NCBI GenBank assembly: GCA_033964015.1
Contig: CM066925.1
Span: 4,043,199 to 4,107,198 of the forward strand
From: Scolanthus callimorphus
Taxonomy: Eukaryota > Cnidaria > Anthozoa > Actiniaria > Edwardsiidae
Direction: 5' to 3'
DNA: 64,000 bases
The notes under the pieces are model-generated. The model was not told the DNA's origin and did no database searches. It saw nothing but the letters and a program-made list of their open reading frames with translations. This document shows, piece by piece, positions 55,105-64,000 of the stretch; positions within the stretch are counted from its first letter, which is position 1, and every line of letters begins with the position of its first letter. A program made the position numbers and the translations under genes.

Positions 55105-56120
55105 TGTTATGCAGGATATCCACTAATCTAGCCCCTGCGTTAATTAATTATTTTAGCGAAACTAATTGTACCGTTCAAGTTATTCCAGAACAATACCAAC
55201 CATACATTATACTGGATAGGGTCCCATGAAGACTCCTCGTCATTGACAAAACCAGTAGGACGTCAGTACGAACAATATCAGCTTCTTCGCAACACTAACC
55301 ATAGCCTTTGGCAATACCCCAACCATCAAATGCCTAAATGACGCCAATGTTTAAGCGACTAGTAAATATATGCAGCACCAAGAAGACATAATACTAGTGG
55401 TTCTGGTCTCGTAAATATGTCTAAGCAACGCCAAGAAACTGTTGATGTTCATGTAATGTTAAATGTCAATGAGGTGGTAGCTATTTGTTAACCTAACGAA
55501 AAATAGTTGATAGCAGTTATTTAATCTTCATACTTGACACTTCTCGAGACTCTTATTAATGTGTCTTAACTCTTGAATCAGTCTCTTTTTGCCATTTGCT
55601 TAGGCGCTAACAAAAAACGGATTGATAACTCATGAACAAAATCAAACAATAATTCGGCCTGCTTAGTGGCAGATTTGTTGTTAACCAATAATATATGTTC
55701 CGGATAAGAGCTTAATGGTAATCTGTACCATGTTGAATAACACTTAAGATGAACTAGGATGAACCAATTATTTTCCAATACTCAGCATTTCTGCGGAGAA
55801 AGTCCTTGACTTGATTGTGCAAAAACTTCTGAAAGGCTCAATTCTGCTTCGAAAATTCTATTCGATACAAAGTACCTGTTTAATTTATTCGATATCATCC
55901 TTAATCAGATCGCAGTGTTTATATGGAGAAGCTGATTGGTACAGGTGGCGGGTTGGAAAAGAATCCCTTACAGTAGACGCTTAACCTGTGAAGTGAGGAC
56001 TGGGACGCAGAACCGGGGAATCTAGTCCTTTGCCCAGAGTCTCTAAAACCTATCAAAAAAACAAGAAAGCAGTATCAGGCAAAAAAGAAAAATAATGAAG
56101 TTCGTAAATTAAATATTTCT

Positions 56121-56152
56121 GCGTTGTGTGTGTGGGTGTGTGTGTGGGGGGG
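56121..56152. repeat. (GT)n microsatellite
   Basis: Imperfect GT/GTGGG run, directly before repeat Y1. Confidence 0.7.
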
Positions 56153-56168
56153 GGAGTTGCAGCTAAAA

Positions 56169-56316
56169 CTAGACTGCTGAATAAATTTCCTCCGAATACT
56201 AACATGTTGGTAAATGAGCGTGAAGTGGTCTGAAATTCTAACGCAAGGCTTTAAGTACTCTGAGAACAAAAGGAGCTAACGACTATTGTATCTGAAATAC
56301 CAGCGGAAAATACATT
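56169..56316. repeat. Direct repeat Y, copy 1
   Basis: 148 bp, CTAGACTGCTGAATAAATTT through to GCGGAAAATACATT, repeated at 57039-57186 with about five differences. Its right edge is exactly where X copy 2 begins. Confidence 0.9.
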
Positions 56317-56422
56317 TATATTCTAATTCACTTCGTTCAAACGAATATAAATTATTTACCCCTTAAATCCCAGATACAACAGGAATACATATGTATATGT
56401 TGGTTTACGCTCAGAACCAACC
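56316..56422. repeat. Direct repeat X, copy 2
   Basis: Same sequence as 52385-52490. It abuts Y copy 1 with no spacer, a composite junction not present at X copy 1. Confidence 0.9.
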
Positions 56423-56549
56423 AATGAAAAAACAAAGTACAAATCAATCGTGTAGGGAAAAAACAAAAGCGAGAAACAGCTTACCGCGAAAAAGACCCTG
56501 ATCAGTATTTAGATAGATCGCGCTGTCTAAACCTCTTCGATCCCTCGGC

Positions 56550-56722
56550 CACTTTTCTTTGTCCGTTTTTGTTTATTTGATGCCTTCTTTTAGCCGCCTT
56601 TCTAAGTTTTTTCTCTCCTTCTGATCCTTACTCGTCGACGACTTTCCACCAGTCATCACTCCGATCAGCAATGCGAATAAGATCCTGACATTTCTTAATC
56701 TTTTTCTTGCCATGATCATCAG
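56550..56722 (-). pseudogene. DIRS-like ORF1 (gag-like) remnant
   Basis: The minus strand reads DDHGKKKIKKCQDLIRIADR, then SDDWWKVVDE, a TAA, and GSEGEKKLRKAAKRRH. This matches the lysine-rich gag-like ORF1 end that I recall from cnidarian DIRS-like elements. It lies between X copy 2 and Y copy 2. Confidence 0.45.
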
Positions 56723-57038
56723 GTTTACAAGTTGTCAACCAAATCCTTGTTTTTGCCAGCATTCGCCTTCTGTATTAAACAACCTCAGTATTGTGTTCAA
56801 ACTGTTTATCAGAGTTACTTGATAACTTGTTTATGTAGCTCCGACTTGAACTCTCTCCTTGCTTTTCACTTCAGGTTTGTCGTTGAGGTATAATTTAAAC
56901 ATTTGTCAAACATTCTTTCCACCAAAAACATTTGTAAAGCACCTAAAAGCCCAGCTTTCCTTTCCTTTCCTTTCTAGTGTTTTATGATTATCCTAATTAT
57001 TTGCAGCTTCACAATCGATCATAATTCAAAACTCAAAT

Positions 57039-57186
57039 CTAGACTGCTGAAGAAATTTCCACTGAATACTAACATGTTGGTAAATGAGCCTGAAGTGGTC
57101 TGAAATTCTAATGCAAGGCTTTAAGTACTCTGAGAACAAAAGGAGCTAACGACTATTGTATCTGAAATACCAGCGGAAAATACATT
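57039..57186. repeat. Direct repeat Y, copy 2
   Basis: Second copy of the 148-bp repeat at 56169-56316. It is followed by CCACACTGC rather than by X, so it is the outer edge. Confidence 0.9.
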
Positions 57187-58000
57187 CCACACTGCAATTG
57201 CTTTCGCCAGATTTTTCAGAGAATGTTGGCACCTCGGCCGCACCTCGGCTGGTGACTGATTCTCTGTTGTCCCATTCTATACAAGACAGGATTAAATTAT
57301 TTTATTATGTAACCATATATTATTGTTTTCCTCTGTGGCTGACAAACTGATCCGCCAAGGTTAGCTTAGCTATTTGCGCATCAGTTTATGATGTAATTTA
57401 ATATTTATATTATTTTCAATAATAAAGTCTGAAGTCTGACTCTCGAAAATGATTCGCATTATTTGCATTTATTATGTCTTGGTAACTTTTGCTTAAACAA
57501 ACACCTGGTACATTTGTACCTGTAATTTTTAGAAGCAAATGCAGTTCATCTATTGTTATGGTGGTATTGTCAGAAGTGGCTGATTGTTGCATCCATAGTT
57601 GAGGCTTGTTTTCCTGGCTAGTTCCTTCATTCTTCTAGTGTCCGTGCATTGCTGTTACCCCAGTAATGTTCCTCTGGTTTTGACATGTCCCATCTTTGAA
57701 CAAGTTGATGTGAAGTATGAATACATGATTAATCGAATACTAATAGACTAAATCCGCATAGCCCGTCTTTTATATGCTGATGAGTTTTATTATATTCATA
57801 TTAGTTACAATATCTATAATTTTTGAAAACAACATTCAACCAGAGAATCAATAACTGAAGAAAACCGAAACTCCTATGTAATGGATAAGACCAAGAAGTC
57901 TTAAACTACTATAAAAACATATAAAAAGCAGCTTATTATGCATATGTTCGAGGTTTTTTCAAACTCTCGCTCTACTTAAATGGCTCGCGCTCTTCTTGCT
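57187..58000. other. No gene recognised
   Basis: AT-rich. An AATAAAG near 57420 follows an AT-rich stretch but no ORF precedes it. Confidence 0.3.
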
Positions 58001-58009
58001 GATGTAACT

Positions 58010-58515
58010 GTCAGCTTTCCCTAGCAAAATTATTAACGTTAGCCATAGTTTCTATCGCCTTGTCGCACATTCTAGTATGTGCTTCTTGCGCCTTATTGGC
58101 GGCATCAGGTTTTCTCATTTTCTGCGGAGTATCATTTCTTCCTCGTCTTCACTCTCCGCGGAGCTTGAATCAACATTTCGTCTACGCTCATCTGGTGTCA
58201 TAGGCTTCGAGTAGTTGGTTAAATTTGACACCAGCATCTCTTTTGACTGTGGAGAATTTGCGGACGGCGGTTCTTGGACTACTTTTTCACGATGTTTCTC
58301 ATTCTTGTCGCGAACGTGTTCACCGGTTGTTCCAGGTGCAGATTCTCAGTGTGCGCGGCCAGACCAACATCCTTGACTTTCTATTTTGCGAAGTCAACAA
58401 CTTTCTTCCATTCTTTATCGTTGCATCCGTTGTAGTACTGAACCACAAAATCTTTTTCAAGGTCACCAATGCTAACTCTCTGGCGCTTTGTTTTCTTTGT
58501 AAAACGAAATACAGA
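58010..58515 (-). pseudogene. Decayed coding remnant, charged, unidentified
   Basis: Minus-strand frames join into a sensible protein: KKTKRQRVSIGDLEKDFVVQ, then YYNGCNDKEWKKVVDFAK, a TAG, KVKDVGLAAHTENLHLEQPV, a TAG, QEPPSANSPQSKEMLVSN, an acidic DSSSAESEDEEEM, then after a frame change PDAANKAQEAHTRMCDKA. About 165 codons with two stops and two shifts. The helical and acidic style is nuclear-protein-like. Family unknown. The plus-strand ORF at 58225-58575 is its shadow. Confidence 0.35.
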
Positions 58516-58575
58516 AGCCGATTAAGTAAATCGTACATTTACACTGTAAAAATAAAAATGACATACGGCACCTAA

Positions 58576-60370
58576 AAAATAATGTTTTTTTTGTTACCCG
58601 CACGCGACCTCGACATTCAACACGAATCGCGAGCGCTTGTGAGTGCAGTGGTGCAAATCAATCCAAATGCACCATTTTTTGTTTATACTCTGGTGTTTAC
58701 TTTACCTTTTGCAGCCCATCCAGCATGAAACCCAGAAGTCCCAGAATCTTGCATCATTTATAGTTTCGGTTTTCGATGTTTTGCGACAAACCGTATTGCT
58801 TTGACAGGCTTCTGTGTTGTCGTCAGCAGTTTAGAAACAAAGCCCACGCTACACGTACGCGGGAATGTTGATCATTTAATTTATTCATTTTTTATTCATT
58901 TTTCGAAAGCGCATACTTGATGGTCGTTTTCTTGTATCTGACTTAGGCTAGTTTTAGACCTAATTCGCGCCACTCTAAATGTCAATTTCCCATTGTTTAG
59001 TTTGTTAGAGCTATTGTCTCGAGCTCATTTCCAATAGAAACGGCACTATCTGCCGTGTCAACGCCGCGCTACTGCCGCGCCAAAAAACAGTTTTGAATAC
59101 TTCTAGCGCTCCTAAAATCCGGGATGAGATCTTCTCCATTCGCCAGACAGGTTATATTAACCTCATAAAATCACTCGTATCGAAATTACTTGTTTTTACT
59201 GGCTAATAAACCCATTCAATTTAGCGCGACAGAATTACGTTCGACGTTTAAAATGAGATTCGCGCGGTTCTCTTGTATATCATTTCGTTGCTTGTTTTTT
59301 TGGGGCCGTGGTTTAAGTTCGGACGAAACGCGTCGGTAAATAAAATACAGTTTTACAATCAAGTTCGCAGAAGTCCTGCTCACTAGTCTATACTTTAAAA
59401 AAATTAAATCTGTTGGATACTTTTTTTATGTCTCGGAAGGTTCGTATTATTACATCGGTGGTAAGAAGTGTCACATATTGTGACATACCGTTCAAATTTC
59501 CTCTGATCGTTTACGCCGCCGGACATTGCGCCCTGCAGTACGCTGGTTTGGAGGTTATTCCCCTTTTTGCTGTTCATTACAAGAAAATACGCCTTCGTTC
59601 GATCAAAAGAGCGAAAATTAATTCATTTGAACGAAACGGCATTCATTTGCGCCAAATTAGAATTCATTTTCTAATTTTGCATAATGGTGTACATTCAATT
59701 GCATCTCTGAGCATTCATGTTTTGAATAAGGACATTCAACTGAGAAAAACAACATTCAACTGCATGAATATTAATATAACAAGTGATTGTTTCAGGCGTA
59801 AACCTATTTTTCCTCCCTCATTTTTTCACGAAAAAATAAAATTCCGCCTGATACACATCAGGCTAGGAGGTGAGGGTAAAGTCATTTGGACTCCTGGCTA
59901 CAGGAAGGTGTGAATAAGGCTATGAATTAAAACAACCTATTGGCCTATCTGGACAAGTGGATCAATTCCTTAATAATATCCCCAGCACTTTCGTGTACAC
60001 CTATTTCAAAACGTTTGCTTTGGGAATCGGTCGTCGCTCAAACAAATAAACTCATCGTATTGCGCCCTTCAACAACCAAAATGCCAAAGCAACGTTTATT
60101 GAATTAGGTGTAGATCGAATAAGAAAAAGTTTCTCTCTGCTATCCAGGCTCTGTTGTAATTCTAGTTGTTTTTGTTTCACAAAATGCACGCATGACGGTG
60201 TCTATACAACCGGGCTATACAAACATACTATTTCGCCACATCGCGCCTAGACTGACATCTATGTATTAAACTATACGCCGCCTAAATCTGCGTAGTCCAA
60301 TCTCGTACCCAGACGTCTCTTGCGGTGATTTTCTCTGTGAAAATTGTTTTGGAGGCGTAGGGACTGGGAA
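58576..60370. other. No gene recognised
   Basis: One plus-strand ORF (59413-59913) has no recognisable motif and includes ATTCA-rich simple sequence. Otherwise AT-rich, with isolated CpG-rich words (GACGAAACGCGTCGG near 59322). Confidence 0.3.
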
Positions 60371-60375
60371 TGAGT

Positions 60376-60960
60376 ATCACACGGCGCGCAATGAACTGTG
60401 GGATATTCGCGAAAAAATTAACGTCTGGCAACAAACCAGATCAACATGGCGGTGGATGATGTTGTAGTAGGTTATAAATCAATAAAGAAAGGCCTTTTCA
60501 TCGGGCATTGATATCACTAGTAATTGTATTCCCCAACGAGAGATGCAGAGGTAAAATTGCAATGTACACGAGCGACAGTTTGGACAACCACTACAGAGTA
60601 GTTCATAAAAGACCATCGAGCAGTCGGGATTTAGCGAAGGCTAGAGTTCTGCTGAGAGGAAAAACTCAGAGGAAACGCTGAGATGCCTGGAATCGATCGG
60701 GACGGTTAAAATCAAATATATTTTGAATGTTTACTTTTTTAGTGACTGAGGATAGAAAACTTACAGAAATTCCAACAAATGTGGTCGCTTGCAACTTTTT
60801 TCCTATTCTTGCAAGATTCTGGGGATTTGTTACCAGGCTTCCGAATTTTTATCCGCATATCCCATAACTCTCAGCGCGCCCTGTTAAAACTATCCCACAA
60901 CTCCCTGCGCGCCCTGCTAAAACTATCCCACAAATCTTTGCGCGCCCTAAAAAAAACTGG
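60376..60960. repeat. Minisatellite and inverted partner (GCGCGCC / TCCCACAA)
   Basis: Three tandem units of about 36 bp, ATCCCACAACTCCCTGCGCG plus CCCTGCTAAAACT, lie at 60858-60950. An inverted single copy (GGCGCGCAATGAACTGTGGG) lies at about 60389-60410. GTACCCAG/GGGTACGAG words further out (60305, 60969) may mark the ends of a fold-back element. Confidence 0.5.
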
Positions 60961-61314
60961 AAAGCATATGGGTACGAGACTGTACATAGTCCGTGACGCG
61001 TCTGATTTTATCTGCTCAACGTGTTGTAGTTATCTCGATGTTGATGTACAGCTAGGTGTTTTCAGGACGGTCATTCAGAAATATTGAATGTTGTTCACCT
61101 TCTGCAACAAAGACAAAACAACACATTTGAGAAGGGCATGACTGGTTAGGCAGGGGTCGCGTTGAAGAACAAATGTGTAATAAGGAATTATACCCAGAGT
61201 AAGAAAACAAAATTAGCTCACTTCGATTGCATGATTTACAGAAGACAGAAAAAGTATTTCGGTGTTCCTATCTGTGTACTTGAAGCTTCACTTTATCTCA
61301 CTGAATGCGGGAGA

Positions 61315-61568
61315 TTAAAGGGAGGCTGTCACGATACGCGCATGCTCCAGGAACGATCACTGAGCAAAACTATTTAGACCATCCTATCAGAAAACTATTG
61401 AAGAATATGTAAAACGTAAACATTTGGTCGGATGGATCGAGAAATAGCGAGATTAAAACGGATTATTTTCGTGGTTTTTAGACTTCGCTGGCCATCGTTA
61501 CGGGACGATACTTCTTTGTTTTGAGATGCGCAGAACAGCTGCGCAGTTGCATGACAGCCTCCCTTTAA
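61315..61568. mobile_element. 254-bp piggyBac-type MITE (TTAA borders)
   Basis: TTAAAGGGAGGCTGTCA at the left is exactly mirrored by TGACAGCCTCCCTTTAA at the right. TTAA at both edges is the piggyBac signature. Non-coding inside. Confidence 0.8.
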
Positions 61569-62139
61569 CAATAACATTGCGCAAAGTAAAAGAGGACGCA
61601 TAACAGGGATGCGTTTAGGGTGTACAGCAATTTACTCTTTTTTATTTAATTACAATTCTTGCCGATTATACCATTGTATAAAAATGTCATGTCTTAGTTC
61701 TGGTCTTCAGAACAGAATGCACAAAAAGTTAAGTGATCAAATGTAGACCGTTTGGGGTTTGTTCAAGTAGTCCAGGTAACCAGTTTTTCATCCAATTATG
61801 TACAGAAATAAAGCCATCCTTTGTATTTATACAATTTGAACTGGTCGTACTACTTTCGATTATAAGTCTTACAAGTAAACAAATTAGCAATAGCTAAAGT
61901 AATTTTACTGTAGTTTTTAACCATTTTTCTGTAATTCGATATGTTTTTTTATTGAATTTAATAAATAAATAAATTTTGTAGAAAGCAGAAATGTAAAAAT
62001 GTATTATGCTAGCGTTCACTATTTTTTAAATTCTATGTAGATCTCCAGATGTTAAACTTAGTTGATATCTTTTTCCAATTCCAACTTTAATCTCTAAAAT
62101 AGCTGTGGCATTTTGATAAGCAAGAATGTTTTCAGCATA

Positions 62140-62220
62140 CCTGCGAGCAGTGGTTTCCTCAGCTCTTATCGCCGTCGGCCTAAGGAAGAAGGAAACCACT
62201 GCTCGGAGGGTATTTTCAGC
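62140..62220. repeat. Hairpin GCGAGCAGTGGTTTCCTC
   Basis: The arms GAGCAGTGGTTTCC and GGAAACCACTGCTC enclose about 35 bases. TTTTCAGCA and GCAAGAATG flank both sides, suggesting a small insertion with duplicated flanks. Confidence 0.7.
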
Positions 62221-62230
62221 AAGAATGTAG

Positions 62231-63480
62231 ATTTCCTCCTGGAAGCATTGTCTTGGAGACGTTAATTTATTTTGCCATCAACAGTTGTCAGTAATTATGG
62301 TTTTACGGATTTTGTTTTTATAGCTGATTTGTCTAACAACGCATAGTCCAAAACGGCGACCTAAACATGAGCCGTTATACATCTATTTCAATTAACGTTG
62401 CTATTGAAACCATGTATCATGAACCGTGCATAGTTCGAAATGATACTTCCTACCTCAATCGCAGTTTATGTCAAATCATGTTTCAACGTAGTAAACAAAA
62501 TGCCATGGACTGCTTTTAGTGTAGTTTGGTTTGCGAAATCCGAAGGAAATACCAGAGATAACGTCTTCATTATGATGCATAGTTCACGGTTTTACGTTTT
62601 TAATCAATCAATCAGTCAATCAATCGTTTAATTCAAAACCCATTGCAGGCGGAGCCTGAATTGCAGGAGAGGTCATTCAATCAAATATAAGAAATTACAA
62701 ATTCCACATTTGATACTTAGCAGAGACAGAATTGTTAAACCGATTTGTTGGGCCTAGTGTGGGCTGGACAGACTGATGTCCTGACCTCACGTTGTTTTAC
62801 GGAGCAACGTTAGTTGAGACAGGTGTATCAACTTGAGACGCCATCTTTCGCTGCACTTTGGCCCTTTCTCAATTTTGTGTTCAGTTCTATTCAGTTTAGG
62901 GAGATAAATTTACTTATGTGACAACTAAAAACCAATAGAGGTATAACAAAATAGCGACAAATTTCGAGCACTGATAACCCACACAGGCCGAAGTGTTAAA
63001 AATCTAAAATATCGCGTCAATACTCTTGAAATCACGAAACTTCCAGGACACAATTATGGTGGTTTCTAGAAGCAGAGTGGTTAGATGTGACTTCTTGTTG
63101 CATGTTGCTCATTTGGGACGTTCGAATGTTGAACGAGGAGTTAAGAAATTTCACATGCAAAGATGATAAATGTTCACCATTGTTATTCTCAAGTACTCAC
63201 GTTTTTCTCGTATCCGTAGTTCCCCTTGTAAATATTGTCCAATGATAGTGCGTCATGAGACATGGGCACGTGGTTGCGTTTTGTGGCACACAATGGGTTC
63301 CCTGTACTGCATATTGGCCCAGTTGCAGGAACTGTCAGTTCCAAATCGTTCGCGCAGTCCTCGCAGAAGTCTTAAAAGCAAACAAAACAAACAAAACGGT
63401 TTATTGTGTCCTCCTCTGAAAAAAAACGTGAATGTATATATGGCACAGGTGACATTTAGAGTGTAGGAGAACACAGCCAC
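62231..63480. other. No gene recognised
   Basis: Contains an (AATC)n-like run near 62600-62625. Short ORFs only. Confidence 0.3.
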
Positions 63481-63481
63481 T

Positions 63482-63680
63482 CAAAAAATAGCTAATCAAA
63501 TCAAAAATCAAAATCAAAATAGCTTTATTCGGTATCACTTCATTAGAAAATGCTCTTCCAGAGAGCCGATTATACCAAAAATACAAATACATTACACAAA
63601 TACTATGCACTATACTATAATCTAACAACTATTAATCGAGTTTGAGTGGCGAAGGTCAGACGGTACCTGTCATAATGTTT
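63482..63680 (-). mobile_element. Probable LINE 3' end with (CAAAAT)n tail
   Basis: Read on the minus strand, an AATAAAGCTATTTTGATTTT tail follows an AT-rich sequence ending in YRLTFATQTRL-like coding text. Short TTTTGA repeats after AATAAA are typical of CR1/L2-like 3' ends. Only the tail is present. Confidence 0.4.
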
Positions 63681-64000
63681 GTTGCTATCATTAAATTACA
63701 CAACACAACAAAACAAACAGAAAGTAAGGGCATATGGGGACAAGAGAAATGCACTAATAATCTATGTAATTGTTCAACATATTTTGGATAATAATTTTTC
63801 AAAATTATTCGAATGACCCGTGAAGTTTATATATTTATTTTTATCAAAGTTAGTTTAAGAATTGGTATTTGGTCGTCGGGCGCCATTGATTGCTGATCAA
63901 AAAATGTATACCGTGTTTCCACAACCAATTGACCAATCCCGTCTCCGCTTGATTTTAATCACCAAACGATGGGCAGTTTGTTCCCAGTGGAATTCAAAAT

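Noticed and set aside
52385..57186. Canonical split direct repeats of a single Ngaro/PAT element
   Set aside because: The double repeat (Y1X2) lies upstream of the RT remnant in coding sense, and gag-like sequence lies between X2 and Y2, which fits tandem copies better.
59413..59913. 166-codon plus-strand ORF
   Set aside because: No motif, no splice or promoter signal, and part is ATTCA-rich simple sequence.

Overview
The window is eukaryotic, repeat-dense genomic DNA, most probably from an anthozoan cnidarian (stony-coral-like). The reasons are introns with GT/AG borders whose codon phases agree, TATA and AATAAA signals, and a mixture of element families I associate with coral genomes: piggyBac, BEL/Pao, DIRS-like and non-LTR elements, many short fold-back elements, and Myb/SANT-like and virus-like genes. 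The species assignment is inference. No rRNA, CRISPR or bacterial operon is present, and most coding sequence belongs to mobile elements or decayed genes.

Layout. 0.2-2.3 kb: a piggyBac transposase with its catalytic aspartates intact but a frameshift and a stop. 3.1-5.2 kb: two gene remnants, the second a Myb/SANT-like gene with a paralogue at 44.2-45.0 kb. 7.2-9.95 kb: the best ordinary gene, with four predicted exons, phase-consistent at two junctions, and unknown function. 10.2-20.7 kb: a BEL/Pao retrotransposon split by a 7.37-kb element.

The 7.37-kb element (11369-18737) is the most interesting object here. It has a 9-bp target duplication (AAAGCGTTG), and removing it rejoins the BEL reading frame. 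Long terminal inverted repeats carry iteron-like repeats, TATA boxes and the start codons of two inward-facing genes. Between them lie an intact A32/FtsK-like packaging ATPase with a C2H2 finger, a small pX-like ORF and an acidic zinc-ribbon ORF, in a compact layout with TATA boxes and poly-A signals. I see no major capsid protein, DNA polymerase, integrase or transposase. I read it as a Polinton/adintovirus-related, helper-dependent virus-like transposon. Its terminal motif and 9-bp duplication look Mutator-like. A 1.36-kb element carrying a RecQ-type helicase fragment has inserted into its right repeat, giving three nested levels.

20.7-44 kb: non-LTR fragments (20.7-21.8, 24.1-24.5, 28.2, 36.1-36.9, 38.0-38.5 kb), a pogo/Tigger transposase tail (28.9-29.3 kb), a proline/glutamine-repeat pseudogene (26.9-28.7 kb), and many fold-back or MITE-type elements. 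Several of these occur as pairs within the window; two have TTAA borders like piggyBac and two have 10-bp duplications. A 430-bp near-perfect palindrome lies at 42.6-43.0 kb.

44-64 kb: a Myb/SANT-like paralogue, a dead Ulp1-like protease fragment, DIRS-like fragments, a Crypton-like N-terminal fragment and a decayed acidic ORF. Repeats at 52.4-57.2 kb are arranged as if two internally deleted copies of one DIRS-like element sit head to tail. Stretches not listed as features showed me only AT-rich sequence, microsatellites or short chance ORFs.
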